The position numbers and the translations under genes are program-made. A DNA stretch of 52,113 nt from Helcococcus bovis (GTDB lineage Bacteria; Bacillota; Clostridia; Tissierellales; Peptoniphilaceae): the NCBI RefSeq assembly GCF_046035435.1, contig NZ_JBFNFH010000013.1, one strand, 5' to 3'. Positions 16,756 to 24,480 of this stretch are shown here, in pieces. Below the pieces are notes generated by a model. That model was not told where the DNA came from. It worked only from the letters and a program-made list of their open reading frames with translations, and did not search any database. Within the stretch, counting starts at the first letter, position 1. Every line of letters begins with the position of its first letter.

Positions 16756-17883
16756 ATGAAAAAATTATTAAGCTTAATGTTATCTTTAGTTTTAGTTGTA
16801 ACATTAGTAGCTTGTGGTGAAAAGAAAGCACCTCAAGACAATAACAAAAAAGAAACTAAGATGGAAGATAAAAAAGAAACAAAAATGGAAGATAAAAAAG
16901 ATGATGCTAAAACTTCTACAGAAAGAAAACCAGCTAAATCTGAAGGTGAAATTGTAAAATTTGGTTTAGGTACATCTGTTGGATTATCAGCAAAACCATT
17001 AAAAGATGGTAAAGGTGAAGCAACATCCAATGTAACAATTGCAGGATTAGCATTTGATAAAGATGGAAAAATCGTTGAAGCATATATTGATGTAGCACAA
17101 AGTAAATTTGCTGTTAAAGATGATGGTACATTTGCTAAAAAACCTGCAGAAGTTCAATTTATGACAAAACAAGAACTACAAGAAAAATATGGTATGAAGA
17201 AAGCTTCAAAAATTCAAAAAGAATGGTTTGAACAAGCTGAAGCATTCCAAAAATATATTTTAGGAAAAACAGCAGAACAAGTTTTAGGTATTGAAACAGC
17301 TAAAAAAGATGATCATCACTTAAATGTTCCTACACAAGCTGATTTAGTTTCATCAGTAACTATAGACATTGGAGGATTCCAAAAAGCTGTTAAAGCAGCA
17401 TGGGATAACGCTGTTGAAGTAAAAGGTGCTAAAAACTTAGGATTAGGTGTAGCAACTACATTAGGACATGGTACAAAAGAAGCTAAAGATGATAAAGGAG
17501 CTTCAGTACAATTTGAAACAACTGTTGCATTAACAGCTACAGATGATAAAGGTGTAGTAGTAAAAACAGTTATAGATAATGCACAAAATACAGTAGCATT
17601 TAACAAAGATGGTTCTGTAATGACAGACTTAAAACAACCAGGAACAACCAAAAAAGCTTTAGGTGATAAGTATGATATGAAAAAAGCATCAAAGATTGGT
17701 AAAGAATGGTTTGAACAAGTTCAAGGATTAGAAAAATTTGCAGAAGGAAAAACAGCAGATCAATTAGCTGGTCTAAAATTAGAAAAAGGTAAAGCGACAG
17801 ATGCTGATTTACTAGCTTCTACAACAATAACTGTAGAAGGTTTAATTAAGACATTGGTAAGTTCAATTAAAACAGCTAAATAA
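16756..17883 (+). CDS. Duplicated-domain lipoprotein, PplA-like (extracellular electron transfer)
   Basis: A 375-residue lipoprotein with lipobox LVACG (Cys20), a Lys/Glu linker containing a near-exact eight-residue repeat (KKETKMED twice), and two similar domains of about 145 residues (roughly 66-212 and 222-375). Both carry AxSKIxKEWFEQ and end with a D-L-x-x-S-x-T-I pattern (DLVSSVTIDI, DLLASTTITV). The layout matches Listeria PplA, whose two FMN domains are covalently flavinylated on Thr by ApbE. The usual SGAT acceptor is altered to SSVT and ASTT here, but the Thr is retained. An ApbE gene lies 0.9 kb downstream, supporting a flavin electron-shuttle role at the outer membrane face. FMN attachment is inference. 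Confidence 0.7.
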   Translation: MKKLLSLMLSLVLVVTLVACGEKKAPQDNNKKETKMEDKKETKMEDKKDDAKTSTERKPAKSEGEIVKFGLGTSVGLSAKPLKDGKGEATSNVTIAGLAFDKDGKIVEAYIDVAQSKFAVKDDGTFAKKPAEVQFMTKQELQEKYGMKKASKIQKEWFEQAEAFQKYILGKTAEQVLGIETAKKDDHHLNVPTQADLVSSVTIDIGGFQKAVKAAWDNAVEVKGAKNLGLGVATTLGHGTKEAKDDKGASVQFETTVALTATDDKGVVVKTVIDNAQNTVAFNKDGSVMTDLKQPGTTKKALGDKYDMKKASKIGKEWFEQVQGLEKFAEGKTADQLAGLKLEKGKATDADLLASTTITVEGLIKTLVSSIKTAK

Positions 17884-17896
17884 TTTATAGGAATTG

Positions 17897-17930
17897 AAAA
17901 AACTAGGGTGACATTCATCCTAGTTTTTAA
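17897..17930 (+). terminator. Rho-independent terminator
   Basis: AAAACTAGG pairs with CCTAGTTTT around an 11-base loop, followed by further T and TTTTTT. It ends the lipoprotein transcript. Confidence 0.88.
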
Positions 17931-18016
17931 TTTTTTGTTAATCATAATATTTATCCGTAGTAGCATTGAAAGTGTACAATAAAAAGGCAAAAGAAAAAAA
18001 GTGGGATATTTTTCGA

Positions 18017-18580
18017 CTACTCTTCTATAATATATTCTAAAAATTCTTTATCACTGATATTTCTTTCAACAAAATCAGGATCCATATGGCATAGGAAGTG
18101 CCATTTGTCCGAGTTATTTTGTTTATACAAAATTGCCTCACCATCTTCTGAACCGGCAAAACTTCTATCAACATTAAATCCTTTTTCTTTTAGAAGGTTT
18201 TTGACATGTATGTATTTTTCTTCTCTTTTTTTGATATAATTTTTTACGTTTTCGTTGTTTATAACGTAGGCATCAACTTTGGTGGCACCTGAAATTATGC
18301 CGAATCCTTCTTTAGAGAAGTTTGGAAGTTCATACCAGTCAATATTGATTAATTCATTATTATGAAAAGAAAATCTGGTAAAAGGAATGATGTGATTGTT
18401 GAATTTTATTTCCTCATAGTTTTTTAAGGCTGATGAATTAATCGTTTCATATTCAAAACCGCCTTTTGATTTTATACTGTAGCCGGGAATTAAATTTAGA
18501 AATTTTCTTCCTTGCTCTATAGTTTCAAAAAGTCCAAACTTTTGTTCAAAATCGTTTTGGTATAGTACCAGTAAAAACAT
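18017..18580 (-). CDS. Hypothetical cytoplasmic protein
   Basis: A 187-residue protein that I do not recognise. It has no signal peptide or membrane segment and many aromatic and acidic residues (for example KWHFLCHMDPDFVERN near the end and FGIISGATKVDAYVI in the middle). The start is supported by AGGAGG seven bases before the ATG on the minus strand, and a TATAAT lies further upstream, so it is very likely expressed. It lies between the PplA-like lipoprotein and ApbE genes but on the opposite strand, so a link to flavin transfer is not implied. Confidence 0.65.
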   Translation of the reverse strand: MFLLVLYQNDFEQKFGLFETIEQGRKFLNLIPGYSIKSKGGFEYETINSSALKNYEEIKFNNHIIPFTRFSFHNNELINIDWYELPNFSKEGFGIISGATKVDAYVINNENVKNYIKKREEKYIHVKNLLKEKGFNVDRSFAGSEDGEAILYKQNNSDKWHFLCHMDPDFVERNISDKEFLEYIIEE

Positions 18581-18796
18581 GCTTACCTCCTAAATTGCTT
18601 TGTTACGTCAATTATACTATATATTCTTAGTTATTTGTAGGTTAAGTAAAAAAGTTCATTTATTTAGTCAATAAATCACATATTTAATTGATTTAAATAT
18701 CTACTATATTATTTTATGATGGCATTTTTTATTTAAATTTTAAGATTTAGTAGTATAATATAAAAATATAGTCTTAAATTTTAAAAGGGGGAAATT

Positions 18797-19846
18797 TTGA
18801 GAAAAATTTTAAGTATATTACTTTTATTAATGGTTTTGGGCGGCTGTACGAAGCAAGAAAAGCAAAAATTTAATACGATTTTTTATGATACATTTGATAC
18901 TCAAGTTCAGTATGTGGAATACGCAGATAATAAAAAGGATTTTGATAAAAATGCCAAATTTGTAGAATCCGAATATAAGAGACTTCATAAATTATATGAT
19001 AATTATCGTAGTTATGAAGGTATAATAAATGTAAAGACTTTGAATGAAAACGCAGGAAAAAAACCGTTAAAAGTGGATAAAGATTTATTTAATTTAATTA
19101 AATTTTCAAAAGAAAATTATGATAAAACTTTAGGTAAAGTAAATATAGCTATGGGAAATGTACTTACAATTTGGCATAATGTTAGAGAAGAAAATGCTGG
19201 AGAAGAAGATGACAAAAAAACTATTTTACCTAAAAAATACGATTTAGTAAAAGCTAATGAGCATTCTGATATAAATACATTAATATTAGATGAAAAAAAT
19301 ATGACGGTATTTATAAAAGATCCAAAGGTAAGCATTGATTTTGGGGCGATTGCTAAAGGTTATGCTACAGAGCTTATTGCAAAAGAGCTAGAATCCAAAG
19401 GCGTTAAAAATGCATCTATAAATGCTGGCGGCAATGTTAGAACTATAGGTCTTCCAGGAGATGGAAGAAAAGAATGGAAGATAGGGCTTCAAAATCCAGA
19501 TGTTAATAATAAAAAAAATATTAGAATTTTAAATATAAATGGATCAAAATCGATAGTAACAAGTGGAGATTATCAAAGATTTTTCATGCATAATGGTAAA
19601 AGATATCATCATATTGTAGATCCGAAAACTCTTCAACCAGAGACGCTTTATAGAGCGGTATCAGTTGTTACAGATGATTCCGGATTGGCAGATATGCTAT
19701 CAACAGCTTTGTATTTATCTACTAAAGAAGAATCTAAAAAAATATTAGAAAATTATAAAGACATAGAAATTGGTATTGTATGGGTTGATGATAAGGAAGC
19801 AACAAATACTGAAAATATTGATAAAATAATCGATAAAGAAAATTAA
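18797..19846 (+). CDS. apbE: FAD:protein FMN transferase (ApbE), lipoprotein
   Basis: A 349-residue lipoprotein (lipobox LGGC, Cys17) of the ApbE family, which moves FMN from FAD onto Thr/Ser of target proteins outside the membrane. Family signatures are FYDTFDTQVQ near the start, SIDFGAIAKGYATE at about 178-191, NASINAGGNVRTIG, RYHHIVDPKTL and the metal-binding VVTDDSGLADMLSTALY. The start codon is TTG, chosen because AGGGGGAAATT precedes it and the signal peptide begins directly there. Its likely target in this window is the two-domain lipoprotein at 16756. Single gene, ended by a strong bidirectional terminator. Confidence 0.93.
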   Translation: MRKILSILLLLMVLGGCTKQEKQKFNTIFYDTFDTQVQYVEYADNKKDFDKNAKFVESEYKRLHKLYDNYRSYEGIINVKTLNENAGKKPLKVDKDLFNLIKFSKENYDKTLGKVNIAMGNVLTIWHNVREENAGEEDDKKTILPKKYDLVKANEHSDINTLILDEKNMTVFIKDPKVSIDFGAIAKGYATELIAKELESKGVKNASINAGGNVRTIGLPGDGRKEWKIGLQNPDVNNKKNIRILNINGSKSIVTSGDYQRFFMHNGKRYHHIVDPKTLQPETLYRAVSVVTDDSGLADMLSTALYLSTKEESKKILENYKDIEIGIVWVDDKEATNTENIDKIIDKEN

Positions 19847-19898
19847 AAAAAGAGGCTATTGCAAAAATAACTAATTATTTTTGCAATAGCCTCTTTTT
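19847..19898. terminator. 24-bp perfect bidirectional terminator
   Basis: Bases 19847-19870 and 19875-19898 are perfect complements around CTAA. The stem begins with five A and ends with five T, so it can act on both strands between convergent apbE and the CBS gene. Confidence 0.95.
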
Positions 19899-19900
19899 GA

Positions 19901-20359
19901 TTATAATTCTTTAATTATTTTATCTGTATTATGTATTAAAAAATTCATATTTTTGAGTATAGCACTTCTAGTAATCATTCCTATATATTTATTACCATCT
20001 GAAACTACATTTATGAAGTTATAGTTAATTAAAAGATTCATTACATCTTCTAATTGATAATTTTCATTTATTATTGCGTAGTGATTATCTATAAAATCTT
20101 TGACTTTATAATTACTTAGTTTATCAAAATCGTTAAATAGTTCTTCACCTAAAATTCTATATATATGATGCAAAGAGATTAGTCCCTTAAATTTTGAGTC
20201 ATAATCTAAAACAGGAATTTGAGTATAATTAGATTGCTTTAATATTAGCATAGCATGAGTTAAAGCATTATCTTCAAAAACCATAGAAGTATTTTTTTTG
20301 GGTATCATTATATTAGTTTCACTAGTCTTTATAAAACGTTCAATATCTTTATTAATCAT
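19901..20359 (-). CDS. CBS-domain protein, CbpB/DarB-like c-di-AMP receptor
   Basis: A 152-residue protein made of two CBS motifs (about 15-75 and 80-145). The start KDIERFIKTSETNIMIP, then ALTHAMLILKQSNYTQIPVLD and GLISLHHIYRIL, resembles B. subtilis YkuL (DarB) and Listeria CbpB, which bind c-di-AMP and, when unliganded, stimulate the stringent-response enzyme Rel. Length agrees with that family. A second c-di-AMP receptor (DarA type) is at 27258. Ligand binding is inferred from family resemblance. Confidence 0.75.
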   Translation of the reverse strand: MINKDIERFIKTSETNIMIPKKNTSMVFEDNALTHAMLILKQSNYTQIPVLDYDSKFKGLISLHHIYRILGEELFNDFDKLSNYKVKDFIDNHYAIINENYQLEDVMNLLINYNFINVVSDGNKYIGMITRSAILKNMNFLIHNTDKIIKEL

Positions 20360-20475
20360 TTTGCCACCTCATTATGATTATAATATATAAAGATGTAGGA
20401 TTCAAAAATATAACTAAATTTTAAAAAAATAGATGTATATATTAAAATATATATAGTAAATAAATAGGAGGAATT

Positions 20476-22341
20476 ATGAAAAAACAATTTGAAACAGAGT
20501 CAAAAAGAATTTTAGATTTGATGATTAATTCAATCTATACAAATAAAGAGATATTTTTAAGGGAGCTTATATCAAATGCTTCAGATGCAATAGACAAAAG
20601 ATATTTTAATTCTATTAAGTCTGGGGAAACATTAGATAAAAAAGCTTTACAAATTTTTATAGATTTAGATAAAAATGATAGGACTATAACTATATCTGAT
20701 AATGGTATAGGAATGACCAAAGAAGATTTGGAAAATAATTTGGGAACTATTGCTAAAAGTGGATCTTTAGATTTTAAAAATATAAATAAAGACGATGAAA
20801 TTTCAATAATCGGTCAATTTGGTGTAGGATTTTATTCTTCATTTATGGTTGCTGATAAAATTGAAGTTAAAACAAAAACTGAAAATGGAGAAGCTCTATT
20901 ATGGATTAGTGAAGGGGCTGATGGGTATGAAATTTTAGAATCTAGTAAGAATGAAGTTGGTACAGAAATAAAGCTTTTCTTAAAGGAAAATACAGAAGGA
21001 GATGATTTTGATGAATATTTAAATCAAGGATTTATTAGATATTTAGTAAAAAAATATTCAAATTATATTAAATATCCAATTAAGATGAATGTTGAAAAAT
21101 CAAAACCGGGAGAAGATGGAAATACAGAAAATTATACCGAAGAAGAAGTATTAAATTCTATGATTCCTATTTGGAAAAAAAATAAAAATGATGTTACAGA
21201 TGAAGAATACAAGAATTTTTATCATGCACAAAGATATGGATTTGATGAACCGTTATCATGGATACATTTGAATGCGGAAGGTATTATAAACTATAAATCA
21301 ATATTATATATTCCTTCTCAAAAACCTTTTGAATATTATACAAGTAATTTTACAGGTGGACTTGAGCTTTATTCAAACGGTGTAATGATAATGGAAAAAA
21401 ATGAAGACTTATTGCCTTCATATTTATCATTTGTAAAAGGGATTGTAGATAGTGAAGATTTATCATTAAATATTTCCAGAGAAATTTTACAAAATGATAT
21501 AAGAATGGTAAGTATTTCTAAAAATTTAGAAAAGAAAGTTTTATCTGAATTAAAATTTATACTAAATTCTGATAAGCAAAGATATGGAAAATTCTTTGAA
21601 GAATTTGGATTGAGCTTAAAAGCAGGCATTTATGAAAGTCAGGGAGCTAAAAAGAAAGAAATTGAAGACTTATTATTATTTAAGACTTCAAAATCAAAAG
21701 AAATGGTAACTTTAGAAAAATATCTTGATAATAAGAAAGAAGATCAAGAATTTATATACTATGCAACTGGAGAATCATATGAAAATATTGATAGTATGCC
21801 CGCTTTACAAATGTTAAAGAAAAAAGATATAGAAGTAATCTATCTTGACGAACATATCGATGAATTTGTAATTAAGGTTATGGAAAGTTATAGGGATATT
21901 AAATTTAAGTCTGCTTTTGATGAGGAAATTGAATTGGAAGATAATTCCGTAAAAGATTCAGATAAGAAGGAAGATGTAAATCAAAAGGAATTATTTAATA
22001 AGATGAAGGAAGTTTTGGGTGATGAAATAGTTGATGTTAAGGCAAGTAAGAGACTGGTAGATGATGCATCATTTTTAACATCTAAAGGGGATATTTCAAT
22101 TGAAATGGAAAAAACTCTTTCAATGCAACAAAATCCAATGGGGATTAAAGCACAAAAGGTATTAGAAATTAATCCAAATCATATTTTATATGCTAAATTG
22201 ATGGATGCTTTATCAAAAAATGATACTGATGAAATTTCTTTGATTACAAATGTGCTATACAATCAAGCTAGGTTAATATCTGGTTTGAAGGTTGAAGATA
22301 TAGTTAAATTTACTCAAGATATAAATAGTTTAATTAAATAA
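20476..22341 (+). CDS. htpG: Molecular chaperone HtpG (Hsp90)
   Basis: A 621-residue Hsp90. The GHKL ATP site shows ELISNASDAIDK, ISDNGIGM and IGQFGVGFYSSFMVADKI. The middle domain contains NLNISREILQND and the C-terminal dimerisation domain ends near QARLISGLKVEDI. It assists folding of client proteins in the cytoplasm. The ribosome site is AGGAGG. No CIRCE operator (TTAGCACTC type) is present upstream, so HrcA control is not indicated. Confidence 0.96.
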   Translation: MKKQFETESKRILDLMINSIYTNKEIFLRELISNASDAIDKRYFNSIKSGETLDKKALQIFIDLDKNDRTITISDNGIGMTKEDLENNLGTIAKSGSLDFKNINKDDEISIIGQFGVGFYSSFMVADKIEVKTKTENGEALLWISEGADGYEILESSKNEVGTEIKLFLKENTEGDDFDEYLNQGFIRYLVKKYSNYIKYPIKMNVEKSKPGEDGNTENYTEEEVLNSMIPIWKKNKNDVTDEEYKNFYHAQRYGFDEPLSWIHLNAEGIINYKSILYIPSQKPFEYYTSNFTGGLELYSNGVMIMEKNEDLLPSYLSFVKGIVDSEDLSLNISREILQNDIRMVSISKNLEKKVLSELKFILNSDKQRYGKFFEEFGLSLKAGIYESQGAKKKEIEDLLLFKTSKSKEMVTLEKYLDNKKEDQEFIYYATGESYENIDSMPALQMLKKKDIEVIYLDEHIDEFVIKVMESYRDIKFKSAFDEEIELEDNSVKDSDKKEDVNQKELFNKMKEVLGDEIVDVKASKRLVDDASFLTSKGDISIEMEKTLSMQQNPMGIKAQKVLEINPNHILYAKLMDALSKNDTDEISLITNVLYNQARLISGLKVEDIVKFTQDINSLIK

Positions 22342-22350
22342 AAAAAATTG

Positions 22351-22394
22351 ACGTTAACAATTAACTAAAAAGGTTATTTTGTTAACGTTTTTTT
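22351..22394 (+). terminator. Rho-independent terminator of htpG
   Basis: ACGTTAACAA pairs with TTGTTAACGT around an 18-base loop and is followed by TTTTTT, ten bases after the stop. Confidence 0.88.
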
Positions 22395-22449
22395 ATTTGT
22401 AATTTACTTGTGATTATAATTATGTTATAATTCATCGAAGACAAAAATT

Positions 22450-22595
22450 ATTAAAGCGCCAGATCCATTTATGGATGACGAGGGACGGAGTTATCGAATA
22501 TCGGCGGATGCTCCGAAGGTATCACAGCCTAAGTACTCTACAAATATTCAGAGTAATTTGAATGACAAATAGAGTAAAGTGAGTCTTAATATAAT
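22450..22595 (+). ncRNA. glmS ribozyme/riboswitch
   Basis: Upstream of glmS lies the conserved self-cleaving ribozyme. AAGCGCCAGA contains the cleavage site, between A22455 and G22456. GACGAGG, GGAGTTATCGA and TCGGCGGATG then CTCC form the core pseudoknots, and the later pairing ACTCT with AGAGT and ACAAATAGAGT completes the P3/P4 region. In this family glucosamine-6-phosphate acts as cofactor; cleavage leaves a 5'-OH mRNA that is degraded, giving feedback on the downstream gene. The 3' limit is approximate. Confidence 0.95.
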
Positions 22596-22615
22596 TTAAT
22601 ATTAGGAGGTGCACT

Positions 22616-24439
22616 ATGTGCGGAATTGTAGGATACTGTGGAAATAAAAATGCTACAGATGTTGTTTTGAGAGGTTTGGAGAAACTAGAGTATAGAGGAT
22701 ATGATTCAGCAGGGATTTCAGTTGTTGAAAATGGTAGACTTAAAACGATAAAAAAAGTAGGCAAATTAAGTAATTTAGTAAATTACATAAATGATAATCC
22801 CTTAAAAGGAAATGTGGGTATTGGTCATACAAGATGGGCTACTCATGGTATACCATCAGAAATTAATGCTCATCCACATACTAATAAAAAAGGAAATATT
22901 TCTGTTGTTCATAATGGGATAATTGAAAATTATGAAAATTTAAAAGTGAAATTAATTTCGGAAGGATATGAATTTAAATCAGAAACGGATACGGAAGTAA
23001 TAGCTCATTTAGTTGATAAATATTATGAAGGAAATTTGATAGAAGCTGTTTCTAAAACAGTAAAAACTTTAGAAGGAGCTTATGCTATTTGTGTTCTTTC
23101 TGAAAATAATAATGATGAATTAGTTGCTGTTAGAAATAAATCGCCACTTCTTTTAGGTGTATCGGAATTTGATAATATTGTTGCTTCTGATGCAGCATCT
23201 ATTGTTGAGTATACTCAAGATGTTATATATCTGGATGATAAAGAAATAGTATATTTAAAAAACGGTGAAAATCCTGTTATTTATGATTTTAATTTGAATG
23301 AATTAAACAAAAAAATATCTAAAATAGATTGGAATGTTGAAGATGCTTCAAAAGAAGGTTTTGATCATTTTATGATGAAGGAAATTTTTGAACAAGAAAA
23401 TATTGTGTTAAATACACTAAATAGATTGGTTAAAAATTATAATATTGAACTTGGGGAAAATACATTTACAAAGGAAGAGTTTAAGCAATTTAATAATGTG
23501 TATATTACATCGTGTGGTACTGCTTTACATGCTGGTCAAGTTGGGAAACATTTAATAGAGAAACTTGCAAAAATACCAGTTAGAGATGAAATTGCTTCAG
23601 AATTTGCTTATAGTGATCCATTTATAAATGAAAATTCATTAGTTATAGTAGTTAGTCAATCTGGAGAAACAGCAGACACATTAAATGCTATAAGATTAGC
23701 AAAAAAATTAGGAGCTAAGATTTATGCTATAACAAATGTTGTGGGATCAACAATTGCTAGAGAAGCAGATAAAGTTTTATATTGTCACGCAGGTCCTGAA
23801 ATTTCAGTTGCATCAACAAAAGCATATACTTCTCAAGTTACAAATTTCTATTTATTTACACTTGATTGGGCTTACAAAATTGGTAAAATATCAGAAAAAC
23901 AAAAAAATGAAATTATAGATGAATTATTTAATGCTCCAAAGGTAATAGAAAATTTATTAAATAATAATGAATCATATAAAAATATTGCAAACGAAATTAT
24001 AGATGATGAATCAGTATATTTTATCGGAAGAGGCGTAGATTATATAACTTCTAAAGAAGCTTCATTAAAACTTAAGGAAATTTCATACATTCATTCGGAG
24101 TCATTTCCTGCCGGAGAGTTAAAACATGGTACAATTGCATTGATCGAAAAAGGAACTAAGGTTTTTGTTTTATCTACTCAGGAAAAATTGATTGATAAAA
24201 TGATTTCTAATATACAAGAAATTTCTGCTAGAGGAGCTGAAGTTTATACTATAGGTTTCGATAAAAGTGGATTGAAGAAAAATAGTACTGTATTTGTTGA
24301 AATACCAAAGATTTCAGATTTAGTGGCACCACTTGTTAGTGTTGTACCATTGCAAATTATTGCATATTATACAGCTTTATTAAGAGGTAATGATGTTGAT
24401 AAACCTCGCAATCTAGCTAAATCAGTTACAGTTGAATAA
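22616..24439 (+). CDS. glmS: Glutamine--fructose-6-phosphate aminotransferase (isomerizing)
   Basis: A 607-residue enzyme that makes glucosamine-6-phosphate from fructose-6-phosphate and glutamine, the entry to UDP-GlcNAc and peptidoglycan. The N-terminal glutaminase begins MCGIVGYCGN with nucleophile Cys2 and has GHTRWATHG and VHNGIIENY. Two SIS domains follow with ITSCGTALHAG, VVSQSGETADT and SFPAGELKHG; the C-terminus is LAKSVTVE. It is controlled by the glmS ribozyme just upstream. The next enzyme of the pathway, glmM, is at 30627. Confidence 0.98.
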   Translation: MCGIVGYCGNKNATDVVLRGLEKLEYRGYDSAGISVVENGRLKTIKKVGKLSNLVNYINDNPLKGNVGIGHTRWATHGIPSEINAHPHTNKKGNISVVHNGIIENYENLKVKLISEGYEFKSETDTEVIAHLVDKYYEGNLIEAVSKTVKTLEGAYAICVLSENNNDELVAVRNKSPLLLGVSEFDNIVASDAASIVEYTQDVIYLDDKEIVYLKNGENPVIYDFNLNELNKKISKIDWNVEDASKEGFDHFMMKEIFEQENIVLNTLNRLVKNYNIELGENTFTKEEFKQFNNVYITSCGTALHAGQVGKHLIEKLAKIPVRDEIASEFAYSDPFINENSLVIVVSQSGETADTLNAIRLAKKLGAKIYAITNVVGSTIAREADKVLYCHAGPEISVASTKAYTSQVTNFYLFTLDWAYKIGKISEKQKNEIIDELFNAPKVIENLLNNNESYKNIANEIIDDESVYFIGRGVDYITSKEASLKLKEISYIHSESFPAGELKHGTIALIEKGTKVFVLSTQEKLIDKMISNIQEISARGAEVYTIGFDKSGLKKNSTVFVEIPKISDLVAPLVSVVPLQIIAYYTALLRGNDVDKPRNLAKSVTVE

Positions 24440-24444
24440 AATTA

Positions 24445-24477
24445 AAAGAAACCGAAGTAAATCTCGGTTTCTTTTTT
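24445..24477. terminator. Bidirectional terminator between glmS and the branching-enzyme gene
   Basis: AAAGAAACCGA pairs with TCGGTTTCTTT around eight bases and runs into TTT. The A-rich left flank would also serve the convergent gene that ends at 24481. Confidence 0.9.
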
Positions 24478-24480
24478 ATA

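Noticed and set aside
22351..22390. GTTAAC-containing arms after htpG resembling Rex operator halves
   Set aside because: They form a single hairpin followed by a T-tract after a stop codon, which is a terminator, and the Rex spacing is absent.
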